Positions 24,532 through 33,838 are shown, numbered from the stretch's first letter. The stretch is DNA of 64,000 bases from Streptomyces tendae (GCF_008632955.1 NZ_CP043959.1:2728001-2792000), one strand, 5' to 3'. Notes: generated by a model not told the origin, from the letters alone. Program-made: numbers and translations.

Positions 24532-26166
24532 TCAGGACAGCGGGCGGGCCCGCTCCACCACCGATGCCAGGTTCAGGGTGTACGGCAGGGTCCCGAACGC
24601 GGATCCCGCGTCGCCGCCCAGCCGTCCCGCGCAGAACGCGTCCGCCACCTCCGGCGGCGCGTGCCGCACCAGCAGCGAGCCCTGCAGCACCAGCGCCAGC
24701 CGCTCCGTCAGCCGCCGCGCCCGCCCCTCGACGCCCTCCAGGTCCGCCAGGTCGGTCAGCAGGTCCTTGATCGCCGCGTCCAGCCGGTGGTCCGCCCCGC
24801 GCGCCTTCCCGACCTCCCGCAGATACGCGTCCAGCGCCGCCGGCTCCCGGCGCAGCGCCCGCAGCACGTCGAGCGCCTGCACGTTGCCCGCGCCCTCCCA
24901 GATCGAGTTCAGCGGCGACTCCCGCACCAGCCGGGGCATCCCCGACTCCTCGACGTAGCCGTTGCCGCCGAGACACTCGGCCGCCTCCACCGCGACCGGC
25001 GCGCACCGCTTGGTCACCCAGTACTTCGCCGCCGGCACCGCGATCCGCAGCAGCGCCCGCTCCTGCTCGCCGCCGTCGTCGTACGCCGCCGCCAGCCGCA
25101 GCGCCAGCGTGGTCGCCGCCTCCGACTCCAGCGCCAGATCGGCCAGCACGTTGCGCATCAGCGGCTTGTCGGCGAGCTTCCCGCCGAACGCCTCGCGGTA
25201 CGCGCAGTGGTGCACCGCCTGCGCCACGGCCTGCCGCATCAGCCCCGCGGAGCCGAGCGCACAGTCCAGCCGGGTCGCCGCCACCATCCCGATGATGGTG
25301 CGCACCCCCTGCCCCTCCTCGCCGACCCGGCGCGCCCACGTGCCGTCGAACTCGACCTCGGCGGAGGCGTTGGAGCGGTTGCCCAGCTTGTCCTTGAGCC
25401 TCTGGAGCAGGAACACGTTGCGGCTGCCGTCCTCCAGCACCCGGGGCACCAGGAAGCAGGTCAGCCCGCCGGGCGCCTGCGCCAGCACCAGGAAGGCGTC
25501 CGACATCGGTGCCGAGCAGAACCACTTGTGGCCGGTCAGCGCGTAGGTGCCGTCCTCGGCCAGCGGCCGCGCGGCCGTCGTGTTCGCCCGTACGTCGCTG
25601 CCGCCCTGCTTCTCGGTCATCCCCATCCCGAACAGCGCGCCGGGCTTCTGCCCGGGCGGCCGCAGGGCACGGTCGTAGATCACCGACGTCAGCCGGGGCT
25701 CCCACTCGGCGGCGAGCGCCGGGTCGGTGCGCAGCGCGGGCACCGACGCGTGGGTCATCGACAGCGGGCAGCCGTTGCCCGCCTCGACCTGCGTCCACAT
25801 CAGGAAGGCCGCCGCCCGCCGCACATGCCCGCCGGGCCGCCCCCACGCCGCCGTCAGCCCCGCCGAGACGCCCTTGCCGAGCAGCCGGTGCCAGGCCGGG
25901 TGGAACTCGACCTCGTCGATCCGCCGGCCGTAGCGGTCGTGGGTGCGCAGCCGCGGCGGGTTCTCGTTGGCCTGCACCCCCCACTCCTGCACCTGCGCGG
26001 ACCCCGCCGTGTGCCCCAGGGCCGAGAGCTCCGCCAGCCCGTCGTCGCGCACCTCGGGCGCCAGGTGCCGCTCGACCGCCTCCACCAGCGCCCGGTCGGA
26101 GCCGAACACGTCGTACTGGACGAGCGGCGGAGCCTGGTTGGTCACGGAGTGCGTGATGCCTGCCAT
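24532..26166 (-). CDS. AidB-like acyl-CoA dehydrogenase
   Basis: The 544-aa flavoprotein has the AidB architecture: an N-terminal extension (THSVTNQAPPLVQYDVFGSDRAL), the acyl-CoA dehydrogenase core (MTEKQGGSDVRANTT near residue 187; FCSAPMSDAFLVLAQA) and the catalytic-face segment with ECLGGNGYVEESGMPRLVRE near residue 400. Length fits AidB (about 540) rather than metabolic dehydrogenases (about 380). E. coli AidB binds DNA and protects against alkylation; enzymatic activity is weak. The presence of an Ada-AlkA gene at the other end of the window is not close enough to imply linkage. TAGGTT lies six bases before the ATG, so the message is probably leaderless. Confidence 0.9.
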   Translation of the reverse strand: MAGITHSVTNQAPPLVQYDVFGSDRALVEAVERHLAPEVRDDGLAELSALGHTAGSAQVQEWGVQANENPPRLRTHDRYGRRIDEVEFHPAWHRLLGKGVSAGLTAAWGRPGGHVRRAAAFLMWTQVEAGNGCPLSMTHASVPALRTDPALAAEWEPRLTSVIYDRALRPPGQKPGALFGMGMTEKQGGSDVRANTTAARPLAEDGTYALTGHKWFCSAPMSDAFLVLAQAPGGLTCFLVPRVLEDGSRNVFLLQRLKDKLGNRSNASAEVEFDGTWARRVGEEGQGVRTIIGMVAATRLDCALGSAGLMRQAVAQAVHHCAYREAFGGKLADKPLMRNVLADLALESEAATTLALRLAAAYDDGGEQERALLRIAVPAAKYWVTKRCAPVAVEAAECLGGNGYVEESGMPRLVRESPLNSIWEGAGNVQALDVLRALRREPAALDAYLREVGKARGADHRLDAAIKDLLTDLADLEGVEGRARRLTERLALVLQGSLLVRHAPPEVADAFCAGRLGGDAGSAFGTLPYTLNLASVVERARPLS

Positions 26167-26277
26167 GGGGCGAACCTACCCCGGGTCCGCCCCGCCTCAC
26201 GCGCGGACGGGGCCTGAGGGTGAGGAGGACGGGGCCTGTGGGTGAGTGGGCCCGGGCCCGGCGGATACCTTTGGTTC

Positions 26278-27426
26278 GTGCAGCCAGCAAGTGAATCCCC
26301 AGACGCGCCCTCCGGTCGCCTCCACCGGGCCCGCGCCCTGTACCGGAACGTCTCCAAACGCAGGACGGCCTGGCTGCTGCTCAAGGACACCGTCAATTCG
26401 TGCATGGAGTACCGCATCCTGGGCCTGGCGGCAGAGGCGGCGTTCTTCACGCTGCTGTCCGTGCCCCCGCTGCTGCTCAGCCTGATCGGCCTGCTCGGCT
26501 ACGTCGACGCGTGGACCGGCGCCGACACCATCCAGAGCGTGCAGCGCAACCTCCTCGACGCCTCCCGCACGGTGCTGTCCGACCGGGGCGTGAAGGAGGT
26601 CGCGGAGCCGATCCTGCGGGACGTGACCAAGGGCGGCCGCCCGGACGTGATCTCCCTCGGCTTCCTGATCGCCGTCTGGTCGGGCTCCCGCGCGGTGAAC
26701 GTCTTCATCGAGACCATCACCGTCATGTACGGCCTCGACGGTGTGCGGGGCATCGTCAAGACCCGGCTGCTGGCCTTCCTGCTGTTCATCGTGGCCCTGC
26801 TGATCGGCTCGGTGGCGCTGCCGCTGATGGTCGCGGGACCGGACGCGGTCGTGGACGTGGTGCCGTGGTCGACGACGGTCGTCCAGATCCTCTACTGGCC
26901 GGTCGTGATCCTGCTGTCCGTGGCCTTCCTGACCACGCTGTACCACGTCTCCGTGCCGGTGCGCTCCCCGTGGATCGAGGACGTGCCCGGCGCGCTGGTC
27001 GCCCTCGCCATGTGGGTGCTCGGAAGCTTCCTGCTGCGCATCTACCTGACCAGCACCGTCGAGGGCCCCACCATCTACGGCTCCCTCGCGGCCCCCGTGG
27101 CCGTCCTGCTGTGGATCGGTGTGTCCGCCTTCGCCGTGCTGGTCGGCGCGGCCGTCAACGCGGCCATCGACCGGGTCTGGCCGGCCGCCGCCACCGCCGC
27201 GGCCCGCGAGGCCAACGAGCGGCAGCGGCAGGCACAGGTCGCCGAGTACGTCGCCCGCACGAGCGCGTCGGGGGAGGCGGACCCCGACATGCCCTCCGAG
27301 TTCCCCGAGCGCTGGTCGCGCTTCCTGCCCCCGGAGGACGTCACGGCCCGCCTGCGGGCCCACACCAAGCCCTCCCACCCGCGTGGCGGGAACGGCCCGG
27401 GCCACGACGACAAGCGCGGGGACTGA
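26278..27426 (+). CDS. YihY/BrkB-family inner-membrane protein
   Basis: The 382-aa product belongs to the YihY/virulence factor BrkB family. About six helices are seen between residues 40 and 300, for example AAFFTLLSVPPLLLSLIGLLGY and LLAFLLFIVALLIGSVALPLM. The family signature region (FLIAVWSGSRAVNVFIETITVMYGLDGVRG) and the last helix (AVLLWIGVSAFAVLVGAAVNAAIDRV) are present. It was once called RNase BN in error; the real role is unknown, possibly transport. The C-terminus is charged and cytoplasmic. GTG at 26278 follows TACCTT by six bases (leaderless pattern). Just upstream, an 19-base unit (GACGGGGCCTGxGGGTGAG) occurs twice around 26206 and 26228. Confidence 0.9.
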   Translation: MQPASESPDAPSGRLHRARALYRNVSKRRTAWLLLKDTVNSCMEYRILGLAAEAAFFTLLSVPPLLLSLIGLLGYVDAWTGADTIQSVQRNLLDASRTVLSDRGVKEVAEPILRDVTKGGRPDVISLGFLIAVWSGSRAVNVFIETITVMYGLDGVRGIVKTRLLAFLLFIVALLIGSVALPLMVAGPDAVVDVVPWSTTVVQILYWPVVILLSVAFLTTLYHVSVPVRSPWIEDVPGALVALAMWVLGSFLLRIYLTSTVEGPTIYGSLAAPVAVLLWIGVSAFAVLVGAAVNAAIDRVWPAAATAAAREANERQRQAQVAEYVARTSASGEADPDMPSEFPERWSRFLPPEDVTARLRAHTKPSHPRGGNGPGHDDKRGD

Positions 27427-27433
27427 GCCCGCC

Positions 27434-27478
27434 GGGGGCCGGGGGCCGGGGCCGGGGGCGAAGGGCCGGGAGCCGGGG
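27434..27478 (+). repeat. G-run tract with G-quadruplex potential
   Basis: Between the convergent YihY and NmrA genes the plus strand reads G5-CC-G5-CC-G4-CC-G5 (27434-27458) and continues with shorter G runs to 27478. Four runs of at least four G with two-base loops fit a stable G-quadruplex. It could also pair as GGGGCC-type hairpins and help end transcription. Confidence 0.55.
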
Positions 27479-27486
27479 TCCTGGGT

Positions 27487-28326
27487 TCACGCCGTCCAGG
27501 TCCCGGCCGCCGCCTCCTCCCGTACGAAACCGGCGAAGTCCCGCGGCTCCCGGCCCAGCACCTGCCGCACCCCGTCCTCCACGCGCGCGTTGCGCCCGTC
27601 GAGCAGCGTCGCGAAGACGTCCGTGAGGAACGCGGCCTCCTCGCCCGGCAGCCCGAAACCCTCCAGCGCCTCCCGGTAGGCGTCCGCCGGCACCGCCCGG
27701 AACGTCAGCGGCCGGCCCGTGGCCGCCGCGATCTCCGCCACCGCCTCCGCCCAGGTGAGCAGCCGCGGACCGGTCACGCTCAGCGTCCGTCCCGCGTACC
27801 GGTTCCCGTCCGCCAGCGCGGCCACCACCACCTCCGCTATGTCCCGCACGTCGACGAACGGCTCCGCCACCTCACCGGCCGGGAACACCAGCTCCCCGCG
27901 CCGCAGCTCCTGCGCCAGCGGCCCCTCGCTGAAGTTCTGCGCGAACCAGGCGGCCCGGACGACCGTCCAGTCCGCGCCGGACGCCCGCAGCGCCTCCTCG
28001 GTCGCGAGCGCCTGGTCCTCGCCGCGCGCCGACAGCAGCACCAGCCGCCGCACGCCCAGACGCACGGCGACGTCAGCCAGGGCGCCCACCGCCTCGGCGG
28101 TGCCGGGCGCGCCGACGTCGGCCGGGTGGACCAGATAGGCCGCGTCCGCCCCGCGCAGGGTGTCCGCCCACGTCGAGCGGTCCTCCCAGTCGAAGCCGGT
28201 CGCCCGTGACGCCGGCCGCACCGTCGTTCCGGCCGCCTCCGCGGCCCGCGCCACCCGCCTCCCGGTACGCCCCGAGGCGCCGGTGACGACCAGGGTCATG
28301 TCCTTCGTGTCCGTCTTCTCGTCCAT
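27487..28326 (-). CDS. NmrA-like NAD(P)-binding oxidoreductase
   Basis: The 279-aa product is an atypical short-chain dehydrogenase of the NmrA/NQO-type group. Seen: the Rossmann motif (LVVTGASGRTGRRVARAAE, GxxGxxG near residue 15), YLVHPADV, and PFVDVRDIAEVVVAAL. It lacks the YxxxK catalytic pair of classical SDRs, as expected of this group, which often senses or reduces quinones. It is divergent from the AraC gene at 28408 with 81 bases between them, so that regulator probably controls it. Confidence 0.88.
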   Translation of the reverse strand: MDEKTDTKDMTLVVTGASGRTGRRVARAAEAAGTTVRPASRATGFDWEDRSTWADTLRGADAAYLVHPADVGAPGTAEAVGALADVAVRLGVRRLVLLSARGEDQALATEEALRASGADWTVVRAAWFAQNFSEGPLAQELRRGELVFPAGEVAEPFVDVRDIAEVVVAALADGNRYAGRTLSVTGPRLLTWAEAVAEIAAATGRPLTFRAVPADAYREALEGFGLPGEEAAFLTDVFATLLDGRNARVEDGVRQVLGREPRDFAGFVREEAAAGTWTA

Positions 28327-28407
28327 GCCGCCGATTCAACTGCCGTGCCGTGCGCGGAACCATGGCCGAACGGCGCGTCCCCATACGCCCGCGTCTACGC
28401 TGACGGC

Positions 28408-29346
28408 ATGGACGCGCTCACCGGTCTGCTGGAGGGTCCCCGCGCCCGCGGGGCGTTCATGATCCGGGCGTGCTTCGACCCGCCCTGGGCGGTACGGGTG
28501 GAGGACCGGGCCCCGCTGACGGTGATGCTGCTGGTGCGCGGCGAGGCGTGGCTGCTGCCGGACCAGGGGGAGCGGGTGCGCCTGCGTGCCGGGGACCTCG
28601 CCGTCGCCCGCGGCCCCGACCCGTACACCTGCGCCGACCACCCGGACACGGCACCGCAGGCGTTGATCCTGCCCGGCGGCGCATGCCACTACCCCGACGG
28701 GCGGCCCCTCAACGGCGTGATGGACCTCGGGGTGCGCACCTGGGGCGACCGTCCGGACGGGGAGACGGTGCTGCTGATCGGCACCTACCAGATGCGCGGC
28801 GAGATCGGCGGCCGGCTGCTGGAGGCGCTGCCGCCGCTGCTGTCCCTCGGCGCGGACGTGTGGGAGTGCCCGTTCACCCCGTTCCTCATGCACGAGGTCA
28901 CGCGCGAGGCACCCGGCCAGGAGGTCGTCCTCGACCGGCTGCTCGACCTGCTGGTCATCGCCGCGCTCCGGGCCTGGTTCGCCCGCCCCGAGGCGGAGCC
29001 GCCCGCCTGGTACGAGGCCCTGTCCGACCCGGTCGTCGGCCCCGTGCTGCGGAGGGTGCAGGACGACCCGGCCCGCCCGTGGACGGTGGCCGGCCTCGCC
29101 GCCGAGGCGGGCGTCTCCCGCGCCGCGCTGGCCCGCCGCTTCACCCGCCTCGTCGGCGAACCCCCGATGACGTACCTCACCGGCTGGCGCCTCGCGCTGG
29201 CCGCCGACCGGCTGCGCGACACCGACGACACCATCGGCGCGATCGCCCGTCACGTCGGCTACGGCAGCGCCTTCGCCCTGTCGACGGCCTTCAAGCGGGC
29301 CTTCGGTGTCAGTCCGCAGGAATGGCGCGGCCGGGCCGCCGCGTAG
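28408..29346 (+). CDS. AraC-family regulator with cupin sensor domain
   Basis: The 312-aa product has an N-terminal cupin (AraC_binding_2/Cupin_6-like; [36 protein letters not shown]) and two C-terminal helix-turn-helix motifs ([42 protein letters not shown]). Such regulators in this family usually sit opposite the SDR they control, and here the NmrA-like gene is divergent. TACGCT is six bases before the ATG and no ribosome site is seen, suggesting a leaderless message. Confidence 0.9.
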   Translation: MDALTGLLEGPRARGAFMIRACFDPPWAVRVEDRAPLTVMLLVRGEAWLLPDQGERVRLRAGDLAVARGPDPYTCADHPDTAPQALILPGGACHYPDGRPLNGVMDLGVRTWGDRPDGETVLLIGTYQMRGEIGGRLLEALPPLLSLGADVWECPFTPFLMHEVTREAPGQEVVLDRLLDLLVIAALRAWFARPEAEPPAWYEALSDPVVGPVLRRVQDDPARPWTVAGLAAEAGVSRAALARRFTRLVGEPPMTYLTGWRLALAADRLRDTDDTIGAIARHVGYGSAFALSTAFKRAFGVSPQEWRGRAAA

Positions 29347-29356
29347 CCTGGACGGC

Positions 29357-30052
29357 ATGTACAGGGAGCGGGCGTCCCGGCTGCCGGGAGCGGTGGTGTG
29401 GACCAGCAACCCGTCCGGTGACGGAGGTTCCGGCCGGGTGCTGCCCGACGGCTGCATGGACCTGCTGTGGCACGACGGACGTCTGCTGGTCGCCGGCCCC
29501 GACACCCGCGCGCACCCGGTCGGCGAGCCGAGCGCCTGGGCGGGCGTCCGCTTCCGCCCCGGCACCGCGCCCCCCCTGCTGGGCGTGCCCGCCCACGAAC
29601 TGCGCGACAGCCGGGTGGACCTGGCCGACCTGTGGCCCACGGCGGACGTACGGCGCGCGAGCGCCCGCGTGCACGCGGCGGACCACCCGGCACAGGGGCT
29701 GGAGGAGGTCGCCCTGCGCCTGGCCGCCGAGGCCGCGCCGCCCGACCCTGTGCTGGGCCGTCTCGTCACCGCGCTCGCCGCGGGCCGCCCGGTCGCCGCC
29801 GCGGCCGACGAACTCGGCCTCGGTGCTCGCCAGTTGCACCGCAGGTCGCTCACGGCCTTCGGGTACGGCCCCAAGACCCTGGCCCGCATCCTCCGCCTGC
29901 GCCGCGCACTGGCCCTGGCCCGGGCAGGCGTCCCCTTCGCGGAGACGGCGGCCCGCGCCGGCTACGCCGACCAGCCTCATCTGTCCCGCGAGGTACGCAG
30001 CTTGACAGGGGTACCGCTGCGCGAGCTGGTGCCGCCCGCCCCGCACGCCTGA
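29357..30052 (+). CDS. AraC-family regulator (DUF6597-type N-terminus)
   Basis: The 231-aa product begins with the metal-site-like segment [22 protein letters not shown] of the AraC group whose N-terminus is about 100 residues. It ends with an AraC helix-turn-helix ([21 protein letters not shown]). The upstream AraC stop codon TAG is part of a TAGCCT hexamer (29344-29349) seven bases before this ATG, so it may have its own leaderless promoter inside the junction as well as read-through. Target unknown. Confidence 0.88.
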   Translation: MYRERASRLPGAVVWTSNPSGDGGSGRVLPDGCMDLLWHDGRLLVAGPDTRAHPVGEPSAWAGVRFRPGTAPPLLGVPAHELRDSRVDLADLWPTADVRRASARVHAADHPAQGLEEVALRLAAEAAPPDPVLGRLVTALAAGRPVAAAADELGLGARQLHRRSLTAFGYGPKTLARILRLRRALALARAGVPFAETAARAGYADQPHLSREVRSLTGVPLRELVPPAPHA

Positions 30053-30216
30053 CGGCCTCCGGTGGCCTCGGCCCGCCTCCTGATTTCTAATAACGCCCTC
30101 CGCCCGCCCGGCTGACCCGCACAGGGCGCCGGGTGCGCCAGGTGAGCCGGTCATGAGGGACCGCGACTCCGCAGACGCGCGGTACTGTGCGGGCACGCTC
30201 GGCAGGGGAGGGCACA

Positions 30217-30516
30217 GTGAGCGGTGCATGGCGCCTCATGCGCGGCGACGAATTCGTGGGGCTCCTGACGGTCCACGGCATCGACATGCCGGTCTACCTC
30301 TGCGACTTCGGCCCCGGCCCAGGCTGGGAACCGGTCCGGCCACTGTTCGAGGCCTGGGCCGCGGTACAAGGGCCGGATCCCGATGGCAGCCGGACGACCG
30401 CGGCACTCAAGCCGATCCTCGACCTCGGACTCACTCTCGTGCCCGTAGCCGGAGGCGAAACGATCAACCGCTTCTTCCTGCGCATCGACGGGGACAAGGC
30501 CAGCTTGAGGTACTGA
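30217..30516 (+). CDS. Hypothetical 99-aa protein
   Basis: I do not recognise this protein. GTG at 30217 has GGGGAGGG five bases upstream. It has a mixed alpha/beta look (WRLMRGDEFVGLLTVHGIDMPVYLCDF; INRFFLRIDGDKASLRY) with no signal or membrane segment. The pattern recalls small actinobacterial proteins that often sit near toxin or phage genes, but no such genes are here. TACTGT at 30182-30187 may be its -10. Confidence 0.65.
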   Translation: MSGAWRLMRGDEFVGLLTVHGIDMPVYLCDFGPGPGWEPVRPLFEAWAAVQGPDPDGSRTTAALKPILDLGLTLVPVAGGETINRFFLRIDGDKASLRY

Positions 30517-30578
30517 GCCAGCCGATTCGACGTGGTTATCGCCACCGGCAACCTTGGGGGGTTGCTGATCCCGACCCG

Positions 30579-31157
30579 TCAGAGCCCCAACGGATGGCTT
30601 GAGAGCCAGTCGGCATGCCGCTGGCGCATCCGATCCCGTTCCCCGGGCGTAGCGAGGAAGACGTCGGCGCCGCCGTCGTAGGGGTGGTGGATGCGGCGCA
30701 CCTGGGTGTCGGTGATGAGGACTCCCGCCACCCTGTCGTCAGCGATGTCCCGGAGCGGCCCGTCAAGGCAGCCATGTTGCCAGGGACGGCGGGCGGCGAA
30801 GAGATGGCAGTAGGTGCGGAACTCCGGATCAGGATCGTCGTTCACCAGCAGGCTCTGCCAGTAGCCGGCCTCGGGCTGGAACGGGGGCACCTTGGCTTCG
30901 GCCGTCCGGACCGGTGTGATCACGTACACGTCTTCACCGGCGAACAACTCGTCAAGGACCGTGTTGTACCGCCCCAGCACGATGTCGTACTCGCCCTCGT
31001 CCTCCGGGTACCGCTTCGATTCCGGCAGGCTGTGGAAGCGTACCCAGACATCCCGGTACGGGTCACGGAGCTTGTACCCCACCGGAGGACAGTCGGGCCA
31101 GTGCCGCTGCCACAGCTCGGTCAAAACTGTCCGGACGCCTCCAGCCACGTACCGCAC
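30579..31157 (-). CDS. DUF3885-domain protein
   Basis: The 192-aa product matches the DUF3885 pattern: WPDCPPVGYKLRD, then VRFHSLPESKRYPEDEGEYDIVL, LDELF, and a C-terminal LFVA/HHPYDGGADVFLATP segment. Function unknown; some members sit near toxin-immunity loci. The GTG at 31157 has GAGAGGA upstream. The frame is open to 31208 and an earlier start cannot be excluded. Base composition is a little lower in GC than the neighbours, which may point to later arrival. Confidence 0.75.
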   Translation of the reverse strand: MRYVAGGVRTVLTELWQRHWPDCPPVGYKLRDPYRDVWVRFHSLPESKRYPEDEGEYDIVLGRYNTVLDELFAGEDVYVITPVRTAEAKVPPFQPEAGYWQSLLVNDDPDPEFRTYCHLFAARRPWQHGCLDGPLRDIADDRVAGVLITDTQVRRIHHPYDGGADVFLATPGERDRMRQRHADWLSSHPLGL

Positions 31158-31259
31158 ACGTCCTCTCGCTCGTAGGCCCTGCCGGGCGACCATGATGCCC
31201 GGCACCACCCGCCAGGAGAAACGACTTCTCAGGGGCGATGGCGAAGTGAGACGGGAGTG

Positions 31260-31661
31260 CTACTCGCCCGTGCTCAGTGGGGCGAACAGGTCCACGCCGT
31301 TGCCGTCCGGGTCGAGGACGACGGCGTATCGCTGTCCCCACTCCGCGTCCCACGGCTTCAACTCGGCGCGGGCGCCGGACTCCACCATCCCGGCGAACAG
31401 CGCGTCGACCTCGGCGGGACTGTCGCACCGTACGGCCAGGGAGGTCCGGCCCTCGCCCGACGGTGCCCGCCACCGCGGGTGGAAGGACCGGACCACCTCC
31501 TCGCTGTCCAGCAACAGCCGCAGTCCGCCCCGCAGTTCCGCTTCCACGTGTCCCTGCGTCTCGGCCCCGTCGGGGAACACCAGCCCGAGGCGCCGGTAGA
31601 AGGCGACGGAGGCGGCCATGTCCGAGACGACCATTCCGATGGCATCGAATCGTGCACTCAT
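31260..31661 (-). CDS. VOC-family (glyoxalase-like) protein
   Basis: The 133-aa product has the paired beta-alpha-beta-beta-beta modules of the vicinal oxygen chelate fold: DAIGMVVSDMAASVAFYRRLGLVF at the start and QRYAVVLDPDGNGVDLFAPL at the end. Members include glyoxalases, dioxygenases and drug-binding resistance proteins; metal residues are too few to pick one. TACGGT is seven bases before the ATG on the minus strand (leaderless pattern). Confidence 0.88.
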   Translation of the reverse strand: MSARFDAIGMVVSDMAASVAFYRRLGLVFPDGAETQGHVEAELRGGLRLLLDSEEVVRSFHPRWRAPSGEGRTSLAVRCDSPAEVDALFAGMVESGARAELKPWDAEWGQRYAVVLDPDGNGVDLFAPLSTGE

Positions 31662-31727
31662 GCCGCCCACCGTAGGGAGGCCGGCGCCGGGCGTCTTGAA
31701 CGAATCGGACACGGGCGCCCTCGATGC

Positions 31728-31744
31728 CATAGGCGATGCCTATG
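31728..31744. promoter_or_regulatory. LysR-type operator upstream of the SDR gene
   Basis: CATAGGC-GAT-GCCTATG is a perfect 7-3-7 dyad and contains the T-N11-A core used by LysR-type regulators. It is about 120 bases before the SDR start. A LysR gene lies on the other side of that SDR gene, making it the natural binding protein. The stretch from here to the SDR start is markedly AT-rich for this genome. Confidence 0.55.
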
Positions 31745-31862
31745 TCCTCCGCTCACATTTCGTCTTTGCTTCGTGATTCGACGCGAACGTACGGTTTTCT
31801 CATCGCGAATCCCCGTTTCCATCGAGGGAATCGCATGGATGATGCAGTGAAAGGACCGTGCA

Positions 31863-32630
31863 ATGTCCACAGCGCACAACGAGAATTCCGCCACCGGGGA
31901 ACTCACCGGAAAGCGGGCCCTGGTCACCGGCGGTACGAAGGGGATCGGAGCGGCCGTCGTGCGGCAGCTCCTCGACGCGGGGGCCGAGGTGCTGACCACC
32001 GCCCGGTCCGCGTCGGGGACCGTCCCCGAGGGGGCCCGATTCGTGGCGGCCGACGTGCGGACCCGGGCGGGCGCGGAGGCGCTCGCCGAGGCCGTGGCGG
32101 ACACCCTGGGCGGTGTGGACATCGTCGTCCACAACGCGGGCGGCGCCGGCCCGCACCGCAGTGCGCTGGCCATCCCGGACGAGGAGTGGCAGGACGCCCT
32201 GGACCTCAACTACCTCTCGGCGGTCCGGCTGGACGCCCTGCTCGCACCGGGCATGCGCGACCGGCGGGCAGGGGCGATCGTCCACGTGTCGTCGGCCGTC
32301 GTACCCGTCCCGGGCCCGCTGTTCCTGCACTACACGGCGGCCAAGGCGGCCCTGGAGAACTACAGCCGGGGACTGGCCACGGAACTGGCCCCCGCCGGGG
32401 TCCGGGTCAACACCGTGACGCCGGGCCGGACGGCCACCCCCGGCGGCGAGGAGACACGCCGGCAGTGGGCGGCCCTGAGCGACACCACCGGCGCCACGTC
32501 GACCCCGCCGCTCGGCCGGGAGGGCCTGCCCGACGACATCGCGTACGCGGTGCTGTACCTCGTCTCCGACCGCGCGAGCTGGGTGACCGGCACCAATCTC
32601 GTCGTGGACGGCGGCGAATTCCCCCGGTGA
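31863..32630 (+). CDS. Classical short-chain dehydrogenase (SDR)
   Basis: The 255-aa oxidoreductase has all classical SDR features: cofactor loop (ALVTGGTKGIGAAVVRQL, TGxxxGxG near residue 22), NNAG-equivalent VVHNAGGAG, catalytic Ser (VHVSSAVVP), YxxxK (HYTAAKAALENYSRGL, near residue 160) and the C-terminal SDRASWVTGTNLVVDGG. Substrate unknown. ATG at 31863 follows AAAGGA. The convergent LysR gene 60 bases downstream and the LysR-type box upstream suggest control by that regulator. Confidence 0.93.
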   Translation: MSTAHNENSATGELTGKRALVTGGTKGIGAAVVRQLLDAGAEVLTTARSASGTVPEGARFVAADVRTRAGAEALAEAVADTLGGVDIVVHNAGGAGPHRSALAIPDEEWQDALDLNYLSAVRLDALLAPGMRDRRAGAIVHVSSAVVPVPGPLFLHYTAAKAALENYSRGLATELAPAGVRVNTVTPGRTATPGGEETRRQWAALSDTTGATSTPPLGREGLPDDIAYAVLYLVSDRASWVTGTNLVVDGGEFPR

Positions 32631-32692
32631 GTTCCGTGAATTCCGTGCATTCGTGAAGTGCGTGAATACGGTGCGAGACGGCGGAGGGTGGG

Positions 32693-33601
32693 TCAGGAAA
32701 CCCGGGAAAGGGTGAGACGTTCCCGTACGGAGCCGGGCCAGTTCTCGTGGCGGAGCAGGTCGAGGAGGGCGGTCTCGGCGGGGCCGCCGTCCTGCCGGAC
32801 CACGGCGATGACCGGCCGGGAAAGGGCCGGGGACACCGGTCGGGCGAGGTGCTCGTGCTCGGGAGGCACCGCCGACGCCGGAAGGAGGGTCACGCCCAGC
32901 CCCTGCGCCGCCCAGCGCACCGCCGTCGCCGCCTGGGACACCCGGGCGGCGGTGGCCGGCGCCAGGCCGTCGTCCCGCAGCACCTCCAGCAGGACGGCGT
33001 CGAGGGTGCTGTCCCGGTCGAACCGCACCCACGGCTCGCTCTCCAGGTCACGCAACTCCACCCGCTCGGAGCCGAGTCGCGGGTGACCCTCGCCCAGCAC
33101 CACGACGAGCTCCTCGTCGCCGAGGTGATGGGCGTCGGAGGGGGTGCGGTCGCACGCCGCCATCAGCGCGAAGTCCAGCGCGCCCCGCCGGCACAGCCGG
33201 TCCAGCTCCGTCGCGCTCGGCTCCTCGAACACGGTGATCTCCAACCGGGGGAACCGGCGCCGCAGTTCGCCCAGCGCCCGGGGCAACTGCCGCGTGCCGA
33301 AGCCCATCTGCACGGCGACCACCAGCTCGCCGACCAGGTCCTCGGCACCGGCCCGGGCCGTCGCCCGCGCCCGCCGGGACGCGCTCACGGCGATTTCGGC
33401 CTCCCGCAGGAACGCCCGGCCGACCGTGGTGGGCACCAGCCCGGTCGGCGTGCGGGCGAACAGCTTCACGCCGAGCTCCCGTTCCAGGCCGCGGATCTGC
33501 TGGGAGACCGACGGCTGGGCCACGTGCAGCCGTTCGGCGGCGGCGGTCACCGAGCCTTCCTCGGCGACGGCCAGGGCGTACTCGTACTGGCGCAGGCTCA
33601 T
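32693..33601 (-). CDS. LysR-family transcriptional regulator
   Basis: The 302-aa product has the N-terminal winged helix (YEYALAVAEEGSVTAAAERLHVAQPSVSQQIRGLERELG) and a periplasmic-binding-type effector domain (GELVVAVQMGFGTRQLPRAL onward). Length is normal. It is convergent with the SDR gene it probably controls through the box at 31728-31744. Ligand unknown. ATG at 33601. Confidence 0.92.
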   Translation of the reverse strand: MSLRQYEYALAVAEEGSVTAAAERLHVAQPSVSQQIRGLERELGVKLFARTPTGLVPTTVGRAFLREAEIAVSASRRARATARAGAEDLVGELVVAVQMGFGTRQLPRALGELRRRFPRLEITVFEEPSATELDRLCRRGALDFALMAACDRTPSDAHHLGDEELVVVLGEGHPRLGSERVELRDLESEPWVRFDRDSTLDAVLLEVLRDDGLAPATAARVSQAATAVRWAAQGLGVTLLPASAVPPEHEHLARPVSPALSRPVIAVVRQDGGPAETALLDLLRHENWPGSVRERLTLSRVS

Positions 33602-33703
33602 CGGCTCCGTCGTCCCCTTCCCCGCTCCGGCGGCTGACCGCCGCTGCCGTCATCGTAGGCGCCGGCACGCGGCGGCGACGGGTTCCGGGACCGCGCCCCG
33701 CCT

Positions 33704-33815
33704 CAGCCGCCCGTGTAACGGCACCAGGCGCAGCCGCCCCCGTGACGGCGCCCGCCGCAGCCGCCCCCCGTCACGGGGGCGTCCGCCTCGGCCGCCCCCG
33801 TGACGGCGCCCGGCG
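33704..33815 (+). repeat. Four imperfect tandem repeats of about 27 bases
   Basis: Units begin at 33704, 33731, 33758 and 33789 with CAGCCGCCC or CGGCCGCCC and contain CGTGACGGCGCCC or variants. The second and fourth are the most alike. The third is longer and contains CCCCCGT-C-ACGGGGG, a hairpin. The array fills the space between the divergent LysR and ThuA genes. Confidence 0.6.
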
Positions 33816-33838
33816 CACGCGCGCGTAGGCTCCCGCGC

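Noticed and set aside
24158..26290. About 710-codon minus-strand frame
   Set aside because: It is a shifted frame of the AidB-like gene; the real frame at 24532-26166 has all the dehydrogenase motifs.
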